From: Muribaculaceae bacterium
GTDB lineage: Bacteria; Bacteroidota; Bacteroidia; Bacteroidales; Muribaculaceae
Length of the DNA: 48,855 nucleotides
Assembly: GCA_022509065.1 (NCBI GenBank)
Contig: JAFLTY010000015.1
Span: forward strand, 1 to 48,855
Direction of reading: 5' to 3'
In this document: positions 35,301-42,415 of the stretch, piece after piece
Position numbering within the stretch: position 1 is the stretch's first letter
Layout of the letters: every line of letters begins with the position of its first letter
Made by a program: the position numbers and the translations under genes
The notes under the pieces: model-generated
Told to the model about the DNA's origin: nothing
The model's database searches: none
Seen by the model: only the letters and a program-made list of their open reading frames with translations

Positions 35301-36024
35301 TGTCGAGTCTTTCCGGGTCGTCAAGGTAGTCCCGGAGATCTTGTTGAAGAGGTTTAAAATCTTCGGCAAATATTTTATTGACCATTAAGACAAGTGCCTT
35401 GAAATCCTTGGAGGCACGCTTGTAGGGAGTGTATTTTCCTTGGGCTTCGGCGGCGCGTTCCTCCATCCAACGATACAATCGTTGCAACTTGGGGTCATTG
35501 TGTTTGTTGGGACTATCCAGGTCGTTAAAAAGCAAATTGACGGCCATACGGATAGGATCCTCGGGAGATATCTCAATGTTATAATCACCTTGAATACCCA
35601 ATTCCCGGGCAAACGTGCGCAATACGGTCTGAAAAAAAGAATCGATGGTCGACACATGGAAATTGCCAAAATCTATAAGCAAGGAAATGAGCGCACGCGA
35701 CGAAGCGGACCGAAGATCCTCGAACGAACAACCGAATTCCTCCATAAGCATCGTTATGTAAGGATGGCTATCCGGATTTGCCGCATGAGACACCTCGTTA
35801 AGACTGGCGACTATGCGTTTGGTCATCTCGTCGGTAGCCTTGTTGGTGAAAGTGATTGCAAGGATGTGTCGGTGTACTTGCGAGGGCTTGTCGGTAAGCA
35901 ACTGAGGATTGAGTCTCCACCTTCCGTCGGGGTTGTCTTTGACGCCCAACACCATTTTCAAGTAATGTAAAGCGAGTTGGAAAGTTTTTCCCGAACCCGC
36001 CGAAGCTTTATATATTGTCAGCAT
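32332..36024 (-). CDS. AddA/RecB-like UvrD-family helicase with C-terminal nuclease
   Basis: A 1230-residue DNA repair enzyme. Walker A ASAGSGKT (7-14), the ITFTNKATDEM motif Ia (57-67), motif II LIDEFQDTS (417-425) and motif VI region VGLTRAQTELTVYY mark an SF1A helicase. The C-terminal PD-(D/E)xK nuclease shows Asp1170 in HRIDRM and Asp1184-Tyr-Lys1186 in DIVDYKFSA. It should process double-strand ends for recombination, as AddA or RecB does. The partner subunit (AddB/RecC-like) is not next to it; the gene ends 48 bases from the rhamnosidase stop, facing it. It is 27 bases after the SUI1 gene and probably in its operon. Confidence 0.9.
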   Translation of the reverse strand: MLTIYKASAGSGKTFQLALHYLKMVLGVKDNPDGRWRLNPQLLTDKPSQVHRHILAITFTNKATDEMTKRIVASLNEVSHAANPDSHPYITMLMEEFGCSFEDLRSASSRALISLLIDFGNFHVSTIDSFFQTVLRTFARELGIQGDYNIEISPEDPIRMAVNLLFNDLDSPNKHNDPKLQRLYRWMEERAAEAQGKYTPYKRASKDFKALVLMVNKIFAEDFKPLQQDLRDYLDDPERLDKFTHSLDETIKSYTAIMTDAAQKALGLVNSFVETGLIKKSTLGLLEDFASGIFDCRQKKLLERVLNGETDCDLFTLNKSKSKKIDDSQSLAYVTAMNDFAEAIQTHYPVYRLALVLKKTIPQLEFLRVMFDYLDKARREGNFLILDDTASHISRVIGHTEVPFIYEHMGSHLRHFLIDEFQDTSRLQWENLLPLVTNSHDEGHDSLIIGDVKQAIYRFRNSDPSILGHDLEHVDFPDSSRVTLRGDSESDNRNHRTAHGIVKFNNTIMPLFAQRALQTEYPEGYSGTQVQQACSDNKAHLPSRIEFIPYVTGSYRSKCVKYDDEGHPVPFNPSGVLLAQPVITDNDSLVNVIIDRILKQVNERHYRWKDIAILYRSKVHVRTLIKEMVRRQIPLLSSDSLYLNNASSVKLLVSLLTMLANTTVAPLRKDRDGDKSQNEEVQQSASTAHTVFETRYNYFVNNSGLGLTPQQAIDRALSSDNEVEESEVPSSKVYDTLRKILARHPATLVATVEAILAEGLIPTKTIEDEKNYMSAFIDLVLDYGERIDNDINGFLQWWDDHKGSATVTAPPDSDAVKIMTIHSAKGLEFKCVHLVDFSWKLVDTRDDVWLDIRPGNSFGIQSRLPLDSDLIPPMMHFSLSTSGLQYPGSPFNAYMEEQKKLMRVDALNLAYVGLTRAQTELTVYYDTMTSNTVGAAMADTLTAVTKEQPDSADRFRLAIPDGCFNKETKALLLEIAPSAPLTDKVLARQQCETEEQKAQEVANKKLSDRLTARYISVVRADLKTLVNVEALDRRSDEIIDDVDDEMANDGIKSVDEKEELFRLRSRLKNEKTQRGLDLHEILRHIPHYEEGDDLEAIIGQAIEKASASDSFNASAATEYSDLLRKMLTEPAATRWFSPSARVDTEISYHEPWKEGDERDDYRLGRMHRIDRMVEYPDGSVDIVDYKFSANKLPEYVVQVREYVNAVSRILPGRRVRGYLWYVDLGNVDPV

Positions 36025-36051
36025 GTCTTGTATTGCGTTGCGTCAATATAG

Positions 36052-36378
36052 TTATCCCTTCACGTTGAAACCATCCTGCTTCAGGAGTTTGCGGAGTGCC
36101 TCTCGCCTGTCCCCTTGAACCAGTATCTCGCCCCCTCGTACAGAGCCGCCGGTGCCCAGTCGGCGTTTCAGCTCAGAAGCCAGCGCAGGCAGTTCTTCAG
36201 TGTCTATACCGCTAAAGTGGGCGAGTATGGTTGCAGGTTTGCCTCCACGGCCTTTGGTCTCATAAAACAATTTGACCGACTTGTTTACGGGTCGGGAATC
36301 AACCGTAGCCTTTTCATCGGCGTCTCCTTCGGGCAAATTTAAAGCGCCGAGCATGTCTTTCCAGTCGGTAGCCATCAT
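36052..36378 (-). CDS. SUI1/YciH-family translation factor
   Basis: A 108-residue protein with the SUI1 fold in its second half: KGRGGKPATILAHFSGI, then LKRRLGTGGSVRGGEILVQGDRREALRKLLKQDGF, which matches the eIF1/YciH consensus (GTGGSV...I..QGD). Bacterial YciH is linked to start-site selection under stress; its exact role is not settled. Its ATG overlaps the stop of the upstream lipoprotein gene (ATGA), so it is translationally coupled; a second ATG at 36375 is equally possible. Confidence 0.93.
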   Translation of the reverse strand: MMATDWKDMLGALNLPEGDADEKATVDSRPVNKSVKLFYETKGRGGKPATILAHFSGIDTEELPALASELKRRLGTGGSVRGGEILVQGDRREALRKLLKQDGFNVKG

Positions 36379-36845
36379 TCCTCCTTTATATTTAACGTAT
36401 CATTCAATACAAAGTCCTCCTCGTGGTCGCCAATGGTTGATCGGTCGACACTCAATCCATTTAGTGTCTGAACAACAGTGTTGAGCGATCCGGCATCCTG
36501 CGGCGAAAGCATCCCGATAAACACATTGCTCGAATCCGGATTCAACTCCATGGCGCGACGCAAACATAATGTGGCCGACGCCATAGATGATTCCGCTCCG
36601 GGATCGTGTTCGTAGACAGCTGCATATACGGTGGCTGCCTGGCAATATTCTTTCCATGTCATCGCAATGGTATCGGAGGACATCATCACCTCGTCACATA
36701 GTCTGACAGCTTCGTCGTAGTCCTGACGTTGCAATGACAACAACGCCTCGTCAAGAACTTCCGACACACGTGCCTTATCATCCTGGCTTGTGCATGATAC
36801 GGTCAGACAAACAGCTATTATCAAAAGGGCACTAATATATTTCAT
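36375..36845 (-). CDS. Small lipoprotein with TPR-like helices
   Basis: A 156-residue lipoprotein (lipobox LTVSC, Cys18). The mature part is helical with one or two TPR-like motifs, for example VLDEALLSLQRQDYDEAVRLCDEVM (30-54) and LCLRRAMELNPDSSNVF. I recognise no family. It is the first gene of a small operon with the SUI1 factor and the AddA-like nuclease, preceded by a TATCTTTG promoter box. TPRs suggest a protein-binding role in the envelope. Confidence 0.8.
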   Translation of the reverse strand: MKYISALLIIAVCLTVSCTSQDDKARVSEVLDEALLSLQRQDYDEAVRLCDEVMMSSDTIAMTWKEYCQAATVYAAVYEHDPGAESSMASATLCLRRAMELNPDSSNVFIGMLSPQDAGSLNTVVQTLNGLSVDRSTIGDHEEDFVLNDTLNIKEE

Positions 36846-36916
36846 CTCATAGAATGGTTATTGATCAAACATCGCAGCCAAAGATTATTAGCACTTCTCT
36901 CCGGCATCCTTTCCTA

Positions 36917-36947
36917 CAAAGATACAATAATTATTCTTAACAGCAAT
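36917..36947 (-). promoter_or_regulatory. Promoter of the lipoprotein-SUI1-addA operon
   Basis: On the minus strand TATCTTTG (36917-36924) fits the -7 consensus, with ATTG (36944-36947) 19 bases upstream as a three-of-four -33 match. The leader is about 65 bases. Confidence 0.6.
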
Positions 36948-37022
36948 ACTTCGACAAAACGATTTATCATCGAGTTATCAAGGGGCATCCGTACGCGACT
37001 CTATGGAGTTAAATCTGGTGAA

Positions 37023-38144
37023 TTAGAGACGGGCTAATATATCAGCGGCAGCGTTTGTCGGAGCATCGCCCGGAGCCGAAAGACGTTCGCGCACTTCGGC
37101 ATATCCTTTTATCATAGCTCGACGCTCAGGAGTATCTGATAATAATGGAAAAAGACGTTCGCCAATCAAGTCCGGAGTACAACGATGAAGAAGCATTTCA
37201 GGAATTATTTCCTTGTCGGCGATAAGGTTTGGCAGGGTTACAAATGGAACCTTAAGGATACGCTTCATTATCTTATACGCCATCTTACTGCCATTGCTCC
37301 GATAACATGCTACCTGCGGTGTCCCTACAAGTGCCGCTTCGAGTGTAGCTGTACCTGAAGTGACGAGCGACGCTCTGCTATAAGCAAGCAGGGTCAAGGT
37401 ACTATCATAAACCACTGGCAAGTCAGTAAACCGGCGGTACACGTCAAGACTGACTCCGGGTGCTCCGGCTATGACGGCTCGGTATTGTGGCAATCGTTCG
37501 GACACCTGCGTCATAACGCTCAGATTATTGCGTATCTCCCCAACACGACTGCCGGGCAAAAGGGCCAGTAAAGGGCGATCACGTAAAGTATGTGCAGACA
37601 GGAAATCCTCTCGCGACTGCATGTTTGCCAACGCGTTATCTACCTCACTGACCGAAGGGTTACCCACAAATGTCACCTCATATTCATGGCGCGAACGGTA
37701 GTACGAGACTTCGAAAGGGAAAATAACGTACATGTGATCTACAAGACGTTTTATCTGTTTCACACGGTACTCTTTCCATGCCCACACCTTAGGAGAGATA
37801 TAATAGAAAACCGGTATACCTGCTTTTTTTGCCGTGCGCGCCACTTTGAGGTTGAAGCTCGGATAGTCAATCAGAATCAATGCATCTACCCCGACGCCAC
37901 GAACGGCACCATGCGCCAATTTAAGGTTTCGACGTATAGCGCCGAGATGCCTCAACACCTCGCTGAACCCCATAAAAGCCATGTCGTTGATATGCCCAAC
38001 CGGGTCGTGGCCGGCTACGCGTTTCATTTTGTCGCCCCCGAAAAAGACGAAAGTTGCGTCCGGATCTTTAACCTTTAATGCCTCCATAAGATGTGCGGCA
38101 TGCAGGTCTCCTGAAGCCTCGCCTGCTATGATTACATACTTCAT
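37023..38144 (-). CDS. lpxB: Lipid-A-disaccharide synthase
   Basis: LpxB joins UDP-2,3-diacylglucosamine and lipid X to form the lipid A disaccharide, at the inner membrane. The 373-residue protein starts MKYVIIAGEASGDLHAAHLMEALK, a signature of LpxB, and continues with FFGGDKMKRVAGHDPVGHINDMAFMGFSEVLRHL, LIDYPSFNLKVA, YYISPKVWAWKEYRV and LLPGSRVGEIRNN. The GT19 family length matches. It ends the five-gene ruvX-def-rnz-tadA-lpxB run. Confidence 0.98.
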   Translation of the reverse strand: MKYVIIAGEASGDLHAAHLMEALKVKDPDATFVFFGGDKMKRVAGHDPVGHINDMAFMGFSEVLRHLGAIRRNLKLAHGAVRGVGVDALILIDYPSFNLKVARTAKKAGIPVFYYISPKVWAWKEYRVKQIKRLVDHMYVIFPFEVSYYRSRHEYEVTFVGNPSVSEVDNALANMQSREDFLSAHTLRDRPLLALLPGSRVGEIRNNLSVMTQVSERLPQYRAVIAGAPGVSLDVYRRFTDLPVVYDSTLTLLAYSRASLVTSGTATLEAALVGTPQVACYRSNGSKMAYKIMKRILKVPFVTLPNLIADKEIIPEMLLHRCTPDLIGERLFPLLSDTPERRAMIKGYAEVRERLSAPGDAPTNAAADILARL

Positions 38145-38156
38145 ATCTTGTATGGA

Positions 38157-38597
38157 TTAACGACGTTGTTTGAAGAATTCTTTCATAAGGGCTTGTGCCT
38201 CGTTGGCTCTTACTCCGGTCGTTACCTCAGTTTTGGGATGAAACGGAGATCGGGCAATGACCGTCGTGTATCCTATCCGCGGTTCGGATGCTCCGTACAC
38301 AACGCGCTTGGGGCGTGCCCATCCTATCGCTCCGGCACACATGGTACACGGTTCGACAGTGACATATATTGTCGCATCTGTCAGATATTTACCAAGGGCG
38401 GCTTGTGCTGCGGTGATTGCCAGCATCTCTGCGTGAGCAGTTACATCCGTAAGAGCCTCTGTCATATTGTGTGCCGACGCTATCACATTACCTTTGGACA
38501 CGACAACGGCTCCAATAGGTATTTCACCTTCGGCAAAAGCGCGGCGTGCCTCTTCGAGAGCCAGTCCCATGTAATGAAAGTCTGTATCCTGAATCAT
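38157..38597 (-). CDS. tadA: tRNA-specific adenosine deaminase
   Basis: TadA deaminates A34 of tRNA-Arg(ACG) to inosine. The 146-residue protein has the zinc-binding HAE motif (55-57) with catalytic Glu57, and PCTMC (83-87) with Cys84 and Cys87 as the other zinc ligands. The start overlaps the rnz stop by four bases (ATGA), and lpxB follows 12 bases on. Bacterial TadA length is normal. Confidence 0.96.
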   Translation of the reverse strand: MIQDTDFHYMGLALEEARRAFAEGEIPIGAVVVSKGNVIASAHNMTEALTDVTAHAEMLAITAAQAALGKYLTDATIYVTVEPCTMCAGAIGWARPKRVVYGASEPRIGYTTVIARSPFHPKTEVTTGVRANEAQALMKEFFKQRR

Positions 38598-39511
38598 AAC
38601 ACGTGTATTATCATGCCTTCATGCGCGGCAACAGTGTCGGGAAAGATTTCACGTGCCTGCGCGACAAGTGGTGTCTCGTCTTCATAGCTTTTTGAAAAGT
38701 GTCCCAAAACAAGCCTTTTAACCCCGGCACGAAGAGCTACCTCGGCTGCTTGACGGGCTGTCGAATGTCCGCGGGGAGCCGCTTTGTGAGCCTGGTCATC
38801 GCCGTACGTCGATTCGTGATAAAGCACGTCGACACCCCTGACAGCCTCTATGACGCGTTCGTCATACACCGTGTCGCTGCAATATGCATAACTCACACTT
38901 GGGTCGGCATCAGTAGTCAGAGCACTGTTCGGAATTACCCTCCCGTCTATTGTTACATAATCTGCGCCGCCCTTTATTTCGGCTATGCGATAAACAGGCA
39001 CATTATAAAAAGCTATCATATCGCCTTTTATGTGGCGTGCCTTCGGTTTCTCATCAAAACGAAATCCACAACATGGCACTCTGTGAAAAAGCGGGAAGGC
39101 TGTGACTTTCAAAGACTTGGTATCGAGCAAAACACCTCCTTTCACAGGGTCGAAAATGTTATACTTGAGCTCGAACGAAGTGTCGCGACACAAAACATTC
39201 ATGATGTTGCGCAAGAGATTAGCACCTTGCTCCTGAATATGTACCGTGACTGTGCCTCCGGTTTGATGTAGTGCCAATGTAGACAGTAATCCGGGTAAAC
39301 CGAGGAAATGGTCGCCGTGCATATGCGATATGAAGATGTCGGTAATACGCGAAAACTTCAGCCGAGAACGTCTTAGCGAAAGTTGCGCACCCTCGCCACA
39401 GTCTATCATCAATAGCCTGTCACGATAGTTTACTACCTGACACGCAGGCAGATGGCGTAGCGAAGGGGTTGCCGAACCGCATCCAAGGATATGTACATCG
39501 AATTTAGTCAT
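38594..39511 (-). CDS. rnz: Ribonuclease Z
   Basis: A 305-residue metallo-beta-lactamase-fold enzyme that cuts the 3' trailer from tRNA precursors. The zinc motif HMHGDH (63-68), the opening FDVHILGCGSATPSLRHLPACQVV and the late blocks YHESTYGD and GHFSKSYED are those of tRNase Z. It overlaps tadA by four bases and follows def by 21 bases. Confidence 0.97.
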   Translation of the reverse strand: MTKFDVHILGCGSATPSLRHLPACQVVNYRDRLLMIDCGEGAQLSLRRSRLKFSRITDIFISHMHGDHFLGLPGLLSTLALHQTGGTVTVHIQEQGANLLRNIMNVLCRDTSFELKYNIFDPVKGGVLLDTKSLKVTAFPLFHRVPCCGFRFDEKPKARHIKGDMIAFYNVPVYRIAEIKGGADYVTIDGRVIPNSALTTDADPSVSYAYCSDTVYDERVIEAVRGVDVLYHESTYGDDQAHKAAPRGHSTARQAAEVALRAGVKRLVLGHFSKSYEDETPLVAQAREIFPDTVAAHEGMIIHVL

Positions 39512-39532
39512 GAGCCAACCACATGCCTACGA

Positions 39533-40099
39533 TCAGCGCTTTTTGCCGTCGGCGTATCGGACGGGATATTCGGCGCGGGTCTTTCCCGTCACAATGTTGT
39601 TTAGTTTGGAACGGATTAGCTGACGGCGTATACCCGATATGTGGTCGGTGAAAACCTCACCTTCAAGATGATCGAGTTCATGTTGGACGATGCGCGCCAA
39701 AAAACCGGTCATAACCTGTTCATGCTCGTTGAAATCCTCATCGAACCAACGCAATCTGATGTTTTCGACGCGTTTGACATCCTCGTTGATGCCGGGAAGA
39801 CTCAGACAGCCTTCGGGTCGCGAAATCTCTTCGCCATCAAGCACTTCTAACTCCGGATTAATGAGCGCAAGTCTATAACCGGCACATTCGGGATAAGCCT
39901 CAGCCACCGCATTGCCGTCAATGACCACTATGCGATCTGCTCGTCCCACTTGGGGCGCGGCAAGACCTACTCCGTCGCTATTGTCCATTGTCTCGAACAT
40001 ATCGGCGATAAACTTTTTGAGCTCGGGATAGTCAGGGGTTATCGGTTGTGCTTGTTTGCGAAGGACAGGATGTCCGTACAGATAAATTGGCAGTTTCAT
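39533..40099 (-). CDS. def: Peptide deformylase
   Basis: Removes the formyl group from new proteins. All three family motifs are present: GVGLAAPQ (43-50), EGCLSLPG with metal ligand Cys98, and HELDH (140-144) with His140, Glu141 and His144. At 188 residues it is a standard bacterial form. It starts 3 bases after the ruvX stop. Confidence 0.98.
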   Translation of the reverse strand: MKLPIYLYGHPVLRKQAQPITPDYPELKKFIADMFETMDNSDGVGLAAPQVGRADRIVVIDGNAVAEAYPECAGYRLALINPELEVLDGEEISRPEGCLSLPGINEDVKRVENIRLRWFDEDFNEHEQVMTGFLARIVQHELDHLEGEVFTDHISGIRRQLIRSKLNNIVTGKTRAEYPVRYADGKKR

Positions 40100-40102
40100 T
40101 AT

Positions 40103-40537
40103 TTATAGTTGTTTGGATTCTGAGTACTGACGACTGTTAAGGTAGTCGTTTAGAATAATCGCGGCGGATATCTTGTCAACTACGGCTTTGTCGCGGCGAT
40201 CTACTTTTTTCATACCGCCGTCTACCATTGCTCTGTGGGCAAGCACACTGGTGAACCGTTCATCATAAAACACCACAGGAACCGGCGAGATGGATTTTGC
40301 AAGACGATCTATGACGGGACGCAGATAGCACATCGATTCCGACTCTTCTCCGGTCACTGTGCGCGGCATACCAACGATGATTCCATCTACCGCTTCAGTG
40401 CCAAGATAATGACTGATATAGCCGATAAGATCCGCCGTGCTGACTGTGTCCAGCCCGTTGGCAACGATACGCAATGGGTCGGTCACAGCAATACCGCAAC
40501 GCTTACGCCCAAAATCAATAGCCATCAGTCTGCCCAT
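40103..40537 (-). CDS. ruvX: RuvX/YqgF Holliday-junction resolvase-like nuclease
   Basis: A 144-residue RNase H-fold protein of the YqgF family: MAIDFGRKRCGIAVTDPLRIVA at the N-terminus, GIIVGMPRT in the middle and FYDERFTSVLAHRAM with DKISAAIILNDYL at the end. YqgF is an essential nuclease linked to 16S rRNA processing or junction resolution. It is the first gene of the ruvX-lpxB operon. An ATG at 40525 is an alternative start, which would drop four residues. Confidence 0.95.
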   Translation of the reverse strand: MGRLMAIDFGRKRCGIAVTDPLRIVANGLDTVSTADLIGYISHYLGTEAVDGIIVGMPRTVTGEESESMCYLRPVIDRLAKSISPVPVVFYDERFTSVLAHRAMVDGGMKKVDRRDKAVVDKISAAIILNDYLNSRQYSESKQL

Positions 40538-40562
40538 AGTTAAGTTAATATCTTTTATTTCG

Positions 40563-40570
40563 CAAAGTTA
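40563..40570 (-). promoter_or_regulatory. -7 element for the ruvX operon
   Basis: Reads TAACTTTG on the minus strand, 26 bases before the ruvX ATG. The nearest TTTG (40583-40586) is only 12 bases away, so the -33 box is not standard. Confidence 0.55.
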
Positions 40571-40646
40571 CAACTTTTTTTGCAAAAGCCCCCTAAACCA
40601 CATAACATGATATAAACGGCTGAGGGGAGGAGATATCAAAAAGTTA

Positions 40647-40654
40647 TATATTTG
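40647..40654 (+). promoter_or_regulatory. -7-like element of a possible short transcript
   Basis: TATATTTG matches TAnnTTTG; no convincing -33. A start near 40661 would give about 70 bases before the end of the hairpin and T-run at 40731. Confidence 0.4.
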
Positions 40655-40688
40655 AAATAAACACCTCAATACTGAGCTCCTATTCTAC

Positions 40689-40731
40689 GATGGGTTGAAG
40701 TTGCCTTGAACTTCAACCCATCATCTCTTTT
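40689..40731 (+). terminator. Strong hairpin, terminator-like
   Basis: A perfect 14-bp stem (40689-40702 with 40709-40722) with a 6-nt loop, followed by ATCTC and five T residues (40728-40732). No + strand gene ends here, so it ends either a short RNA or early transcription of the lipoprotein gene. Confidence 0.65.
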
Positions 40732-40858
40732 TGGAATTTATCGCATTTTTTTACATCATCGGAAGGAGATGAAGGACACAATATTATATAAGATAGCCTC
40801 GTTTATATATAGAAATTTCCTAAGGGAACCAAATACTGATAATTTTTGCAGGCTTTAG

Positions 40859-42280
40859 ATGAAAAATAAAATATCTCTCCTCCGATTCTTACCGATACTC
40901 TTTCTGACCGTCATGGCGACGTTGCTGTCCGGCTGCATTGAAGATGGCTACACCTCGTCACCTGACGCACGTCCCGTCTTTTCAAAGGATACGGTAGACA
41001 TGGGGATGGTCATCACCACCGATGTATCGACAACGCAACGTTTCACTGTACGCAACCCAAACTCAAAAGGCATAATCATCAGCGACATTCACGTGGCCGG
41101 AGAAAATGCCGATTGTTTCCGTCTCAATGTCGACGGCTTTTCAGGAACGACCTTTAGCGATGTCGAAATTCGCGCCAACGACTCCATATATGTGTTTGTG
41201 TCGTGCACCCTCCCCGAAAATGACATGGACGCTCCGACGCGTGTGACCTCCGATATATGCTTCACCACCAACGGCGTTACCGAACGTGTTGTCGTCATGG
41301 CCACGGGCCAGGATGTCAATCGTCTGTTCGGCGTTACAATCGATAACGATACGTCTTTCAATTCAGGTCGTCCTTATCAGGTCTTCGACTCGTTGGTGGT
41401 TGCCCCTGATGTCACGCTTACTCTCGAAGCCGGTACCAGCATAATGTTTCACGACCGCGCGTATATGCGCGTTTACGGCACTCTGATTACCGAGGGTACC
41501 GTCGAGCATCCGGTAGAGTTTCGCGGCGACCGCACCGGAGATGTCATCTCGGGTATTACTTTCGACCTCATGGCAGGTCAGTGGCAAGGTGTTGACTTTA
41601 TGCCCGGTTCGATGGGCAATAAACTGTCGCACACTGTCATTCGCAACACCGTACAAGGTATAATAGCTGAGGATTGTGACATAGAAATCGTCAATAGCCG
41701 CCTGCGCAACAGTCAGTACGTTGCCCTTTCAGCTGTAGGATGTGACATAACCGCTGTCGGATGCGAATTCGCCGAAGCGCCATACGGCACTGTCTATATT
41801 CAGGGGGGCAAAGCAATATTTGACCATTGTACCTTCCCCAACTACTATCTCTTCAGCGCAATATACGGCAGCGCCGTCACCCTCGCCCATCTTAACGAGG
41901 AGTCGGCCGTCGAAGACTTTGACGCTCCCTACGCTTCCGTACGTATCACCAACTCGATACTGTACGGTCTTGGCAATGACATTTATCCCGGGGACCTCAC
42001 CGGAACCGATGTCATTGTTCAGCGTTGTCTATTGAAGAGTGCCGGCAGTGACGATGACAACTTCATCGAGTGCCTGTGGGAAAGCGACCCATTGTACCGT
42101 ACCATACGCGAAGACTACATCTTTGACTATCGTCTTCAACCCGAATCACCTGCTATTGGCGCAGGGGACAGCTCACTGAGCACCCACCCGGCTGCTCGTT
42201 TAGACGCATACGGAAATCCACGCGGCGAAACCCCCGATTTAGGCGCATACGTCTTCACTGACACCGGTGACACGGACTGA
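40859..42280 (+). CDS. Lipoprotein with parallel beta-helix and C-terminal 'choice-of-anchor Q'-like end
   Basis: A 473-residue lipoprotein (lipobox LLSGC, Cys26). The N-terminal half (about 35-150) resembles an immunoglobulin-like domain; a right-handed parallel beta-helix (about 170-400) follows, with turns such as LEAGTSIMFHDRAYMRVYGTL and CDIEIVNSRLRNSQYVALSAVGCDI. The end, LQPESPAIGAGDSS to GNPRGETPDLGAYVF, is the conserved tail seen in many Bacteroidetes beta-helix surface proteins. Such proteins bind or process glycans; no catalytic residues are visible here. It stands alone before wecC. Confidence 0.82.
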   Translation: MKNKISLLRFLPILFLTVMATLLSGCIEDGYTSSPDARPVFSKDTVDMGMVITTDVSTTQRFTVRNPNSKGIIISDIHVAGENADCFRLNVDGFSGTTFSDVEIRANDSIYVFVSCTLPENDMDAPTRVTSDICFTTNGVTERVVVMATGQDVNRLFGVTIDNDTSFNSGRPYQVFDSLVVAPDVTLTLEAGTSIMFHDRAYMRVYGTLITEGTVEHPVEFRGDRTGDVISGITFDLMAGQWQGVDFMPGSMGNKLSHTVIRNTVQGIIAEDCDIEIVNSRLRNSQYVALSAVGCDITAVGCEFAEAPYGTVYIQGGKAIFDHCTFPNYYLFSAIYGSAVTLAHLNEESAVEDFDAPYASVRITNSILYGLGNDIYPGDLTGTDVIVQRCLLKSAGSDDDNFIECLWESDPLYRTIREDYIFDYRLQPESPAIGAGDSSLSTHPAARLDAYGNPRGETPDLGAYVFTDTGDTD

Positions 42281-42322
42281 ACATCTCCGATTTCCATCGA
42301 TTCCGTCCCATATCGCAAAATG

Positions 42323-42364
42323 TCGCCAAATTACTTTTCGCCAATGTTAGGCTTATGTCGCCAA
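42323..42364 (+). repeat. Three TCGCCAA repeats upstream of wecC
   Basis: TCGCCAA occurs at 42323-42329, 42338-42344 and 42358-42364; the first and last are parts of identical TGTCGCCAAA units. They lie directly upstream of the -7 box at 42372 and could be regulator sites. Confidence 0.5.
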
Positions 42365-42371
42365 AAATTCT

Positions 42372-42379
42372 TAACTTTG
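42372..42379 (+). promoter_or_regulatory. -7 element for the wecC-wecG-wecB cluster
   Basis: TAACTTTG matches TAnnTTTG exactly, 36 bases before the wecC ATG. No TTTG at the standard -33 site; the TCGCCAA repeats occupy that region. Confidence 0.62.
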
Positions 42380-42415
42380 CAAGTTGATTATATAAAAAAG
42401 TAAAACCAATCACCA

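Larger units (their letters stand above)
40538..40858. other. Divergent intergenic region with a possible short RNA unit
   Basis: This 321-base gap lies between ruvX (-) and the beta-helix lipoprotein gene (+). It holds the ruvX -7 box (40563-40570), a + strand TATATTTG box (40647-40654), a 14-bp hairpin followed by a short T-run (40689-40731) and a weak -7-like AATTTTTG (40841-40848) close to the lipoprotein ATG. Confidence 0.65.
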
